From UBA4744 sp963718995 (GTDB lineage Bacteria > Actinomycetota > Acidimicrobiia > Spongiisociales > UBA4744), in contig CAVRAP010000007.1 of assembly GCA_963718995.1 (NCBI GenBank), positions 15,608 to 79,607 of the forward strand: a stretch of DNA of 64,000 nucleotides, in the 5' to 3' direction. Numbering within the stretch: the stretch's first letter is position 1; every line of letters begins with the position of its first letter. Shown here in pieces: positions 26,243 through 36,233 of the stretch. Both the position numbers and the translations under genes were made by a program. The notes under the pieces are model-generated. The model did no database searches. It was not told the DNA's origin and was given only the letters and a program-made list of their open reading frames with translations.

Positions 26243-26859
26243 CCCCACTGCAGGAATCCGCGCTGCAGGAAGGCGTTGCCGTTCTATCACGCCGCGACGC
26301 CGACCTGGCTGCAAGCGTCCGACAGCATGGTCAACCGCCGATGTGGGCCAGACAGCCGGGGTTTGCGACCCTCCTGAACATCATTCTTGAACAGCAGGTT
26401 TCCTTGGCCTCAGCCCGAGCCGCCTACGGGCGCCTTGCTGCCCTGATTCCGGCGGTTACTCCAGAGCACTTCCTGACGCTCGACGATGTCAGGCTCAGAG
26501 AGGTGGGATTCAGTCGCCAGAAGGCCGGATACGGACGTTTCCTGGCCTCAGCGCTGATCGACGGGACCTTCGACCTTGCAGCCATGGCGGAGCTGTCAGA
26601 CGAACGGGCCCGTCAGGAACTGATCGAGCTGAAAGGAATCGGCTCCTGGACGGCCGATACGTACCTGTTGATGGCCCTCGGCCGGCGGGATGTCTGGCCC
26701 GCCGGGGATATCGCTCTGCAGACTGCCATGCAAGACATCAAAAGCCTTCCCGCCCGTCCCTCCCAAACCGAGATGATCGAACTAGCTGAGGGCTGGAGAC
26801 CTTGGCGGGCAGTTGCCGCGCGCATCCTCTGGTTTCACTATCTCGGAGGACGGCCCTAG
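26239..26859 (+). CDS. DNA-3-methyladenine glycosylase 2 (AlkA-like, HhH-GPD)
   Basis: The helix-hairpin-helix (LIELKGIGSWTADTYLLMAL) is followed by the catalytic Asp in WPAGDIALQTA, the hallmark of HhH-GPD glycosylases; LNIILEQQVSLASARAAY is an AlkA-family signature. It excises alkylated purines. At 206 residues it lacks the N-terminal AlkA domain. ATG 26239 overlaps the methyltransferase stop. A second alkylation-repair enzyme (AlkD-like) is encoded 4.5 kb away. Confidence 0.9.
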   Translation: MTPLQESALQEGVAVLSRRDADLAASVRQHGQPPMWARQPGFATLLNIILEQQVSLASARAAYGRLAALIPAVTPEHFLTLDDVRLREVGFSRQKAGYGRFLASALIDGTFDLAAMAELSDERARQELIELKGIGSWTADTYLLMALGRRDVWPAGDIALQTAMQDIKSLPARPSQTEMIELAEGWRPWRAVAARILWFHYLGGRP

Positions 26860-26911
26860 ACCTGCTCGGAAGGAACCTCAAGAGCGGGGAGGTGGCTAGC
26901 CTTTCCGGCCC

Positions 26912-28510
<1,599 letters not shown>

Positions 28511-28519
28511 GAGCGGCAG

Positions 28520-28545
28520 GGAGCCCGGCCGCCGGACCGGGCTCC
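28520..28545. terminator. Hairpin between convergent genes, probable bidirectional terminator
   Basis: GGAGCCCGG and CCGGGCTCC form a perfect 9-bp GC-rich stem with an 8-nt loop. It lies between convergent stops (28510 and 28571). No U-tract follows on either strand, as is usual in this GC-rich group. Confidence 0.65.
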
Positions 28546-28570
28546 AGACCGAGATGTACCTGTCAACGAC

Positions 28571-29440
28571 CTAACTGCCTCCCCGCCAGGTCTCATGGAA
28601 TCTGATCAACATGGTTCCGTCCTGCTCGACGATGTTGAACAACTCCATTCCGTGCTCATCCGGGCTTGCCGCGTGCCATCCAGTGACGCTCTCGTAGATC
28701 ACGAGATCGCCGACTGGTGCGACGGTGAATTCGCCGAGGTGGTCCACCTCAAACGCCAGTTCGTCGCCGCGATAGGTCTGGCCGTTGCCAGCAAGGACGG
28801 CACCGTCTTCAGTCAGAAGCGCGAGCACGGCTGCTCCGTCATTGGCCGACCAGGCCGCCCCATAGTCATCTATCAACGCTGTGATCTGGCGCTCGGTTGA
28901 GGTGCCGATGGCGTCGACGATCAACCAGGCACCGAACCCGGCCGCCAAAAGTACGGCCACCACCAACCCGATGATTAGGTAGCGGTTATTGCGTTCCAGC
29001 TTCTCAACCGGTGCAACCGGTTTCTCCATGGTGCGCATCTTCTTCTTCCTCCGTTCCCGTGTCTTGGCAATTCGTATTGGTTCCTGTGTCTTGCGGTGAT
29101 GTTTCAAACCCACCACTGCAGCCCCTGCCAGGACGGCTAAGGCCCCGCTCCCCACGACGATGGCCATCACCGCCAGGCCTGTCGACGCCCCGCTAGCAGG
29201 GGAGACAGAGGGCCGGAGGACGGTCGACGCTGTGCCCAGCAGATCGACCAGGAGGCCGCCTACAAACATGAGGCCAATCGAGGCCAGCGCCACCAGTGCG
29301 CCGGCTACCGCCGACCGCACCGGGCGGTGGCCGGTCGGTTGCCTTGCCAGGCGTGTTTCGATCTCATCGAGACCGACCGCTGGTGCCCGGTCTCGAAGCA
29401 CCGCCCCGAAGTGGGCCAGTTCACGCCCGAGATCTTGCAT
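28571..29440 (-). CDS. Membrane protein with C-terminal NTF2/SnoaL-like domain, putative anti-sigma partner
   Basis: The 289-residue protein has a short cytoplasmic N-terminus (MQDLGRELAHFGAVLRDRAP), hydrophobic helices near 43-66, 88-112 and 153-177, a basic RKKKMRT segment between them, and an extracytoplasmic C-terminal domain (ITALIDDYGAAWSANDGAAVLALLTEDG...) with the NTF2-like pattern. Its start overlaps the sigma-factor stop (TGATG), the usual position of an anti-sigma factor. No zinc anti-sigma motif is seen, so that role is inferred from context. Confidence 0.7.
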   Translation of the reverse strand: MQDLGRELAHFGAVLRDRAPAVGLDEIETRLARQPTGHRPVRSAVAGALVALASIGLMFVGGLLVDLLGTASTVLRPSVSPASGASTGLAVMAIVVGSGALAVLAGAAVVGLKHHRKTQEPIRIAKTRERRKKKMRTMEKPVAPVEKLERNNRYLIIGLVVAVLLAAGFGAWLIVDAIGTSTERQITALIDDYGAAWSANDGAAVLALLTEDGAVLAGNGQTYRGDELAFEVDHLGEFTVAPVGDLVIYESVTGWHAASPDEHGMELFNIVEQDGTMLIRFHETWRGGS

Positions 29441-29901
29441 CAGCTCACACCTCCCAGATTCGCTCGCAGCCGCTTCATTCCTCGATCCAGGTGGTTGCGA
29501 ACGGTGCTCACCGAGACATCGAGAAACTCGGCTACTTCGGCCGGCGTCCAGTCGAAGCAGTGCACCAGCACCACTGCGGATCGTTGCCTCGATGACAGAC
29601 GGGCAATTGCTTTCGGCAGTCCCGGTTCGACCACCGGATCATTGTGATGAGGGACGTCGGGGAAGACGATCCGGCGGGGTTTGCGGAAGCCGGTATGTTG
29701 GCCCACCCTGTAGAGGTAACCGGCCGGGTTCTGCATCGAGCTGATCCTGTCCCAATGCTCCCAGCCGTACGCCAATGCTTCTGCCGTTGCCTCTCGCCCC
29801 CGTTCGGTCCCGAAGTGGGCGACCAGCGCAGCCCGAAGTTGGGGCTCAGTCTCTCTCACGAATGAGGTGAAACTCTGCTCCAGCACGGCGGGCACAATCA
29901 C
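29440..29901 (-). CDS. ECF-type RNA polymerase sigma factor
   Basis: Sigma region 2 spans about 10-65 (AEALAYGWEHWDRISSMQNPAGYLYR with commas at family breaks), and region 4 about 98-148 with the HTH TPAEVAEFLDVSVSTVRNHLDRG. At 153 residues it is a minimal two-domain sigma factor. GTG 29901 has GGGGAA upstream; later GTG codons at 29895 and 29886 are possible. It is coupled to the downstream membrane protein and likely controls a cell-envelope response. Confidence 0.87.
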   Translation of the reverse strand: MIVPAVLEQSFTSFVRETEPQLRAALVAHFGTERGREATAEALAYGWEHWDRISSMQNPAGYLYRVGQHTGFRKPRRIVFPDVPHHNDPVVEPGLPKAIARLSSRQRSAVVLVHCFDWTPAEVAEFLDVSVSTVRNHLDRGMKRLRANLGGVS

Positions 29902-30054
29902 TTCGTTCCCCGTTTGGCTCTCAACCCATAAGGTCTCACGGATTGCCGATGTGCCACAGGGTATTTGGGCACCAAGTGAGAGCCCGGCGGGGCAGCCGGC
30001 AAGGAACTCGCCGTGTGCTGGAACCCGGGGCGGTACGATCTGCGTCGAAACACC

Positions 30055-30906
30055 ATGAAGACAAGATTGTTCGTATCAATTATCGCCGTGACCGCCTTGA
30101 TGACCGCCTGCGCGGGATCGGAGGTCGGCGCCCCCGATGCCAGTACGACGGTGCCCGACGGCGTTGAAGGTCCCGTGTTCGTCGATTCGACCGAAATCCT
30201 CTATCTCGAGAGTTTCCCGGTTCAGGTCCGATTGGTGGTGCGAGGGTCGCTGCCAACACCCTGTCATAAGGCGGTATGGGAGGTCGACGACCTCGGCCCC
30301 ACGATCGATGTGAGGTTGTGGAGTTCAGTCTCGTTGGGTCAGAACTGCGCACAGGTGTTGGAACCGTTCGAGGTCTCGATACCGCTCGGATCGTTCGAGA
30401 CCTCCACCAGCGCAGTCGTACTCAACGGGGAGGAGGTCGGCCGTTTGGAACTGGGTGCCGAGCCCGGGGGCGTGGCAGGAAGCCTGGTAGGGGCCGGTTG
30501 GTCCTTCGGCATGTGCCTGGGTCTCTGCAATGCGGACCTCGTCATCGACGGCGAGGAGCTGGTGCTGACCGCTCGCGATCGGGAAGCCACTGAGCCCCTG
30601 TACGAAAACCGTGGATTGCTGACCCCAGACGCCCGGAGTCGGATTGGAGCTGCTCTTGAGCAACTGAGCGGGGTCATGTTGGATCCGGTCTACGGCTGCC
30701 CTGATTGCGCCGACGGCGGCGCTGCCTATCTGGCGCTGGAGCGCGAGGGAGGCAACTTCCGCCACGATATGGAATTCGGCAGGCCACCACAGGTGCTGGC
30801 CGAGCTGCACGGGCTGGCGACCGCCATGATTGATGCGCTCGAGACCTGTATCTCAAATGAATTGGTTGCCGTGGCCGACGATTGCACGCCGTGGGAAGGT
30901 TTCTGA
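30055..30906 (+). CDS. Secreted lipoprotein of unknown function
   Basis: The signal peptide MKTRLFVSIIAVTALMTAC ends in a lipobox with the lipidated Cys at residue 19. A beta-rich domain follows with LPTPCHKAVWEV and the paired cysteine segments CLGLC and CPDC, and a final Cys pair. No family is recognised. ATG 30055 is chosen because the signal peptide starts there. It ends 1 bp before the stop of the opposite-strand DUF402 gene. Confidence 0.7.
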   Translation: MKTRLFVSIIAVTALMTACAGSEVGAPDASTTVPDGVEGPVFVDSTEILYLESFPVQVRLVVRGSLPTPCHKAVWEVDDLGPTIDVRLWSSVSLGQNCAQVLEPFEVSIPLGSFETSTSAVVLNGEEVGRLELGAEPGGVAGSLVGAGWSFGMCLGLCNADLVIDGEELVLTARDREATEPLYENRGLLTPDARSRIGAALEQLSGVMLDPVYGCPDCADGGAAYLALEREGGNFRHDMEFGRPPQVLAELHGLATAMIDALETCISNELVAVADDCTPWEGF

Positions 30907-30907
30907 G

Positions 30908-31400
30908 TCACACCCGGTCGAGCCAGGTGGCAGGTGCGCTCCCAAAGGGTTCTGCGCCCGCTTCGACCTTCAGGACCAACTCGGCTGCCGTTGTGCGAGC
31001 TCGATCTACCAGCCAGGCCGGGTAGTTGAACCGCTCCTGGTGATCCAGGAACTCATCCTCGTCGAGGAGCTCAACGGAGCCGTCTTGGTAGCGGACCACA
31101 TCGAGATCGATATCGACCATCTCGACACGTTGCTCATCGACCCACGTTGCGGTGGTCGCGATGTCGACGTACAAGGGGTACTTGTGATTTTCGCCGTTGT
31201 AGATGAGTGACCAGAACGTTCGCGGGAGGTATGAGCTGAACAAACGAGTGTTTGAGGATGATCGGCGGTTCCGTGCCCCGTTGCACGACGGTTCCCTTCG
31301 GGGCTCCAAGCCAGATGCCGTGCTCGTCCTCGCCGAGTCGGCGCATCTCGTGTCGCCAGTGGAGGCGATCCGGGTACTTGAAGAACTGAACGGTGATCAT
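30908..31400 (-). CDS. DUF402 family protein, interrupted by a +1 frameshift
   Basis: ATG 31400 opens MITVQFFKYPDRLHWRHEMR and continues to KHSFVQLIPP; after one extra base the reading continues as RTFWSLIYNGENHKYPLYVD, then VDIDLDVVRYQDGSVELLDE, the DUF402 signature. The extra base is in the GGG run at 31224-31226. Removing it gives exactly 163 codons plus stop. DUF402 includes FomD-like phosphohydrolases; the specific substrate is unknown. Divergent from the AlkD-like gene. Confidence 0.8.
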
Positions 31401-31415
31401 ATGTTTCGGGGGTCG

Positions 31416-32111
31416 ATGACCGATTACGGTAGCGACATGGAAGAGATGACTCGTTACCTGGCGGCCGAATTGGCCAAGATCGGCGATCCGGGCCGTGCCG
31501 CCGATATGGCCAGGTACATGAAGACGGACATGCCTTTCTACGGAGTGCACAAACCGGAATGGAGCAAGGTCTACCGGGAGATGCGCCGTCGGTTCCCGAT
31601 CACCTCCCGTACCGGGTATCAGACTGCCGTGCGGGCGCTGTGGGCTCAGCCGCACCGGGAAGAGAAGCACTGCGCGATTCGATTGGCCGTCGATCACCCG
31701 CAATATGTGACGATTGGCACCGTGCCCCTCTACCGGCGGATGATCGTGGAAGGTGCCTGGTGGGACTTCGTCGATGACATTGCCGCGCGGCTGATCGGAA
31801 AGGTTTTGCTTGACGATCGGGCCCGGATGCATCCGAAACTGGACCGTTGGATCGACGACCAGAACCTGTGGGTTCGTCGCTCCGCCATCTTGAGCCAACT
31901 GAAACACAAGTCCGTAACCGACCAGGATCAACTGTTCGGCTATTGCCTCAAGCGAGCCGAGGAGAAGCAGTTCTTCATCCGCAAAGCCATCGGCTGGGCG
32001 TTCCGCGAGTACGCGAAAACCGAACCCGATGCGGTGCGCGCCTTCGCGCTCGAGCACCGCGAGCGTCTTTCCGGTCTCAGCTTCCGCGAAGCAACCAAAC
32101 ACCTCCTCTAA
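31416..32111 (+). CDS. DNA alkylation repair protein (AlkD-like)
   Basis: AlkD proteins are HEAT-like helical glycosylases that excise bulky N3/N7-alkylpurines without base flipping. The pattern MARYMKTDMPFYGVHKPEWS, EEKHCAIRLAVDHPQY, and WDFVDDIAARLIGKVL matches the family, and the final RKAIGWAFREYAKTEPDAV is highly characteristic. ATG 31416 with CGGGGG upstream gives 231 residues; ATG 31437 is possible. An in-frame extension back to 31203 overlaps the DUF402 gene and is rejected. Confidence 0.88.
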   Translation: MTDYGSDMEEMTRYLAAELAKIGDPGRAADMARYMKTDMPFYGVHKPEWSKVYREMRRRFPITSRTGYQTAVRALWAQPHREEKHCAIRLAVDHPQYVTIGTVPLYRRMIVEGAWWDFVDDIAARLIGKVLLDDRARMHPKLDRWIDDQNLWVRRSAILSQLKHKSVTDQDQLFGYCLKRAEEKQFFIRKAIGWAFREYAKTEPDAVRAFALEHRERLSGLSFREATKHLL

Positions 32112-32122
32112 AGAGGGTTTTG

Positions 32123-32159
32123 GCGCCTAACTTGCTCGATATTCCGGCACGTTAGGCGC
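32123..32159. repeat. 37-bp palindromic repeat, left copy
   Basis: Arms GCGCCTAACTTGC and GCACGTTAGGCGC (one mismatch) surround loop TCGATATTCCG. The copy at 33117-33153 is identical in 36 of 37 bases and in the same orientation, and similarity extends weakly outward (GTTTTG/GTTATT before, ACGAGACTT/ACGAGTCTT after). This copy spans the stop codon of the AbiEi-like gene. Confidence 0.85.
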
Positions 32160-33097
32160 AATAACACGAGACTTGAGCGACGCCCCGACGGCCTGGGACA
32201 ACTGGTGTCCTCCTGAGATTATGTCTGTGCGACGGGCAGCGATCACCGTCCATCCTGCCGCAATCAGACGGTTCCGCCGCACGTTGTCCCGGGCGAGGGC
32301 ACCGGTGTCGGAATGATGAAGGTCGGAGTCATACTCGATCGCAATGCGGCTGCCGGGATAGGCCGCGTCGACCCGGGCAAGGAACGTCCCGGATTCGTCG
32401 TAGATCGAATACTGGGGTTGCGGCTCCGGCAACCCGTTTGAGACGAGTAGCGCCAGCAGAGCAGTTTCTTGCTCGCTTTCAGGAAAGGCAGTGTCCACCC
32501 GGGCGTGCAGGGCTTCACGAAGCTTGGTGACACCGGGGCGGCCGGATCGGGCTAGACGCTGCAAGGTGTCGTTTGTCCTCTCCCACGAGGTCATGCCTTC
32601 CCGAACTGCCCGATCGAAGGCCATCTGCACGGTTACGTAGCCGCGCACAGCACCCAGGTCCAGAAGGGTCCTTTCGACCGTAGTGGCTGGAATCCCCGGA
32701 CCGAGCAGACGTCCTGGTCGTCCAGGGCCTGGCTTTCATGCACGATGATTCCGTCCCGGTGGCTGCGAGCCCAACGTCGGCACGCTATTTCGACGACCGA
32801 CCGACTGCGTCCGGGCAGGCCGTGGAGCTCCGCAGCCGATCGATGAGATGCCGCAACGAGCTCACCTCCGGTAAGGCACGCGGCCATGAGGTGGCCCTCC
32901 AAGGTGTCGGGCACCGCCGCGTTTCGAAATACCCCCTCCGTTACCCGGATCCATGCGCCTACCCGCAGCTGGGTTTCGATTTGGGCTTTCGTCAGACCGG
33001 CGCGTAGCGCCTGACCTCGTTGGATCACTCCGTATTGATCTGTCGCGATCCTGGCCATGATTACTTGAGCTGTCTCCATCGCGACATCATGTCGCAC
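32127..33097 (-). CDS. AbiEi antitoxin-like / DUF559 endonuclease-like protein, interrupted by a -1 frameshift
   Basis: The N-terminal frame has the winged-helix pattern of type IV AbiEi antitoxin-like proteins (DQYGVIQRGQALRAGLTKAQ, VTEGVFRNAAVPDT, ASHRSAAELHGLPG). After VRG the frame changes and continues IPATTVERTLLDLGAVRGYV. The C-terminal part (RVDAAYPGSRIAIEYDSDLH, NVRRNRLIAAGWTVI) is the DUF559/Vsr-like nuclease fold. One base missing from the CCCC run at 32694-32697 explains the break; restoring it gives 323 codons plus stop. Such fusions are common multi-copy orphans in actinobacteria. Start may also be ATG 33079. Its last codons lie inside the palindromic repeat. Confidence 0.8.
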
Positions 33098-33116
33098 AGC
33101 AGAGACAGAAGTTATT

Positions 33117-33153
33117 GCGCCTAACTTGCTCGATATTCCGGCAAGTTAGGCGC
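33117..33153. repeat. 37-bp palindromic repeat, right copy
   Basis: Perfect 13-bp arms GCGCCTAACTTGC and GCAAGTTAGGCGC surround the same loop TCGATATTCCG as in the left copy. It lies 20 bp upstream of the AbiEi-like gene and 12 bp beyond the korB stop, so it could serve as terminator, operator or recombination site. Confidence 0.85.
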
Positions 33154-33164
33154 CAAAACGAGTC

Positions 33165-34184
33165 TTATGTGACCTTCCAGGTTCCCAGGGATCGGATCAG
33201 TTTCGACAGATCGCCGGGTCCCTTCTTCTCCTGGGCGTCGACCAGCTGCTGCGCAACGTCCTGCTCGTACGAGGAGCGGACGGCGTCCCGGAAGATGCCG
33301 ACCGGGGTCGGTCCGTAAGGACCGTGCGATAGGCGGCTCAGGGCGAAGGCAGCGCTCGGGTTGGGAGCATGGACGTCATGGACCATGATCTCGCCGGCCG
33401 GGACACTGTCGGTTGGAACGATCTTGGCTGCTCCTCCGTCCATGACAACGGCGTGCTCGCCGTTCGGTCCGAAGGTAATCGGCTGGCCGTGCTCGAGGTT
33501 GATCCGGTTCTCGAGTCTGGTTTCCTTGCCCGTGAGTTCAATGAACGCCTTGTCGTTGAACACGTTGCAGTTCTGGTAGATCTCAATGAAGGAAGTGCCC
33601 TTGTGGTCCGAGGCCTTCTGCAGGATGTCCATCGTGAGTTTGCGGTCCATGTCAATGGTCCTGGCCACGAAGCTCGCCTCTGCCCCCAGGGCGAGGCTGA
33701 CGGGGTTGAACGGAACGTCGGGTGAACCGGCCGGGCTCGACTTGGTTCGCTTGCCCTTCTCGCTGGTCGGCGAGTACTGACCCTTGGTCAAACCGTAGAT
33801 CTGGTTGTTGAAGAGCAGGATCTTGAGGTTCATGTTGCGACGCAGAGCATGAATCAGGTGGTTCCCACCGATCGAAAGGGCGTCACCGTCACCCGTGACA
33901 ACCCAAACCGACAGGTCCGGTCGCGCCACCGCAATACCCGACGCGATGGCGGGAGCGCGGCCGTGGATCGAGTGGATCCCATACGTGTTCATGTAGTAGG
34001 GGAACCGGGAGGAACAGCCGATACCCGACACGAAAACGATCTGTTCTTTTGGCATCCCCAGATCGGCCATAAAGGACTGGACCGCTGCAAGGATCGTGTA
34101 GTCCCCGCAGCCGGGGCACCAACGGACCTCCTGATCGGTCTGGAAATCGGCTCTCGTGTATTTGGTGGCGATGGTGTCAGTCAT
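33165..34184 (-). CDS. korB: 2-oxoglutarate (2-oxoacid):ferredoxin oxidoreductase, beta subunit
   Basis: This subunit binds thiamine pyrophosphate and an iron-sulfur cluster. WCPGCGDYTILAAVQ (about 22-36) gives cluster cysteines, SGIGCSSRFPYYMNTYGIHS the substrate/TPP region, and VTGDGDALSIGGNHLIHALRRN the TPP-Mg motif. NNQIYGLTKGQYSPTSEKG is typical of KorB. Start overlaps the korA stop (ATGA), so the two subunits are coupled. Confidence 0.95.
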   Translation of the reverse strand: MTDTIATKYTRADFQTDQEVRWCPGCGDYTILAAVQSFMADLGMPKEQIVFVSGIGCSSRFPYYMNTYGIHSIHGRAPAIASGIAVARPDLSVWVVTGDGDALSIGGNHLIHALRRNMNLKILLFNNQIYGLTKGQYSPTSEKGKRTKSSPAGSPDVPFNPVSLALGAEASFVARTIDMDRKLTMDILQKASDHKGTSFIEIYQNCNVFNDKAFIELTGKETRLENRINLEHGQPITFGPNGEHAVVMDGGAAKIVPTDSVPAGEIMVHDVHAPNPSAAFALSRLSHGPYGPTPVGIFRDAVRSSYEQDVAQQLVDAQEKKGPGDLSKLIRSLGTWKVT

Positions 34185-36061
34185 GATGCGAGGATCTCCC
34201 GGATCTTGTTCTCGATTTCGGACACCCGGAAGGGCAATCCTTTGACCTTGTTGAATCCCATGGCGGGGACGAGGAAATCAGCCCGAATCAGTTTTCGTAA
34301 CTGACCCATGTTGATCTCCGGTATCAAGATGTACCGATACTCCCCAAGCACCTCGCCCAGATTGGAAGGGAAGGGATTCAGATAGCGGAGATGGGCCGTG
34401 GCAACTGAGAGCCCGTCTTTGCGCACCCGCTTGGCGGCAGCCCGGATGGAACCGAAGGTTGAGCCCCAACCGAGTACCAGCAGCTCGGCGCCCGCATCGC
34501 CGTCGACCTCCAGCGGGGGTATGTCGTTGGCGATATTGCGGATCTTCCATTCCCGCAACTCGGTCATGAGCTGATGGTTGTTGGTGTCGTAGGAGACGTT
34601 TCCAATCACTTCGTGTTTCTCGAGTCCTCCCAGTCGGTGCTCGAGGCCGGGTGTACCCGGTATCGCCCACTGGCGAGCCAGGGTCTGGGGGTCACGCAGG
34701 TAGGGGACATACCGACCGTCGGCGTTCGGCTCGGTCTGGAACGGAACGCTGATATCAGGGAGCGCGTCGAGATCGGGCAGCTGCCATGGTTCAGAACCGT
34801 TGGCGATGTAGTTGTCCGACAGGAGGATGACCGGCGTCATGTACTTGAGAGCGATGCGGGCTGCCTCGACGGTCACTTCGAAGGCATCGGACGCCGTTCG
34901 GGCCGCGAGGACCGGCAGGGGGGCTTCGCCGTGTCGTCCATACAGCGAGAACAACAGGTCGGATTGCTCGACCTTGGTGGGTAATCCGGTTGATGGACCT
35001 GCTCGCTGCACATCGATGACGACCAGCGGGAGCTCCATCGACAAGGCCAGGCTGATGGTTTCGCTCTTCAGCGCCAACCCGGGTCCCGACGTGCCGGTGA
35101 CGGCCAGATGGCCGGCGAAAGCGGCTCCGACGGCGGCCCCGGCTCCGGCAATCTCATCTTCAGCCTGGTACGTACGTACACCGAAGTTCTTGTGCTTGGC
35201 CAGTTCGTGCAAGATATCCGAGGCCGGGGTGATGGGATAGGTGCCGTAGAACAGGGGGAGCTTGGCGGCCTGGCTGGCGGCAATCAGCCCCCAGGCCATG
35301 GCGGTATTGCCGGTCACATTCGTGTATTCGCCGGGCTTCAGCGCGGCGGGTTTGATGTTGTAGATATGGTGAAAGGCTTCGGTCGTGAGGCCGAAGTTGT
35401 GACCCGCCCGCAATGAGGCGATGTTGGCGGCGGCCACCTCCTCCCGCTTGGCGAACTTCTTCTCGACCCACTTGATGCTGGTATCAAGCGGCCGGTTGAA
35501 CACCCAGGAGATCAAGCCAAGTGCAAAGAAGTTCTTGGAACGCAGAACGTCGCGGCCGGTCACGCCCGTGTCTTTCACCGCTTCCTTGGTCAGTCGCTCC
35601 ATCGGTACCTTGAAGACCCGGTATCCGTCCAGGGAACCATCGTCGAGAGGATTCGTCGCAAACCCGGCTTTGGCCAGGTTTCTTTCCTCGAAGGCCTCTT
35701 CGTTGGCGATGATCATGCCACCAGGGCGCAGATCAACGAGGTTTGCCTTGAGCGCGGCCGGGTTCATGGTCACCAGGACGTCGGCCTCGTCGCCGGGGGT
35801 CAGGATGTCGAAATCGGCAATCTGCACCTGGAACGACGAAACACCAGGAATGGTGCCTGCCGGAGCCCGGATCTCCGCAGGGAAGTTCGGCAGGGTGGCC
35901 AGGTCGTTGCCGAAGATCGCGGAGTCGGCGGTGAACCGGGTTCCTGCCAGTTGCATGCCGTCGCCGGAGTCACCGGCAAAGCGGATGATGACCTTGTCGA
36001 TCTCCTCGATTTCGATATCGGGCGACGCAGGCGTCTCGAGAATTGCAGTGTCGTCAGACAC
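34181..36061 (-). CDS. korA: 2-oxoglutarate (2-oxoacid):ferredoxin oxidoreductase, alpha subunit (gamma-alpha fusion)
   Basis: The 626-residue protein begins with a gamma domain (IIRFAGDSGDGMQLAGTRFT, VTMNPAALKANL) and continues into the pyrimidine-binding alpha domain (GNTAMAWGLIAASQAAKLP, YPITPASDILHELAKH, TSGPGLALKSETISLA). With KorB it decarboxylates 2-oxoglutarate to succinyl-CoA and reduces ferredoxin, the TCA-cycle route in many actinobacteria. Substrate choice between 2-oxoglutarate and other 2-oxoacids is inferred. Starts with GTG after AAGGAAGTGA. Confidence 0.93.
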   Translation of the reverse strand: MSDDTAILETPASPDIEIEEIDKVIIRFAGDSGDGMQLAGTRFTADSAIFGNDLATLPNFPAEIRAPAGTIPGVSSFQVQIADFDILTPGDEADVLVTMNPAALKANLVDLRPGGMIIANEEAFEERNLAKAGFATNPLDDGSLDGYRVFKVPMERLTKEAVKDTGVTGRDVLRSKNFFALGLISWVFNRPLDTSIKWVEKKFAKREEVAAANIASLRAGHNFGLTTEAFHHIYNIKPAALKPGEYTNVTGNTAMAWGLIAASQAAKLPLFYGTYPITPASDILHELAKHKNFGVRTYQAEDEIAGAGAAVGAAFAGHLAVTGTSGPGLALKSETISLALSMELPLVVIDVQRAGPSTGLPTKVEQSDLLFSLYGRHGEAPLPVLAARTASDAFEVTVEAARIALKYMTPVILLSDNYIANGSEPWQLPDLDALPDISVPFQTEPNADGRYVPYLRDPQTLARQWAIPGTPGLEHRLGGLEKHEVIGNVSYDTNNHQLMTELREWKIRNIANDIPPLEVDGDAGAELLVLGWGSTFGSIRAAAKRVRKDGLSVATAHLRYLNPFPSNLGEVLGEYRYILIPEINMGQLRKLIRADFLVPAMGFNKVKGLPFRVSEIENKIREILAS

Positions 36062-36233
36062 GACGAATCACTTCCTTGATTGCTTGTGGGAATGCGTGAG
36101 GGGACTTGAATGGATCATTTGGCTTGTGTATTCAAATCCACGCTCGGGTATGCCACGCTCCGTGGCTCGCCAAGTCTACCGAGATACGGAGAGTTACAAA
36201 GCACACTGGCGGGAAAGGAGTCCTTCGACCCTT

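Noticed and set aside
32123..33153. Insertion sequence bounded by inverted repeats
   Set aside because: The repeat cores are in direct orientation, no transposase is encoded, and no target-site duplication can be defined.
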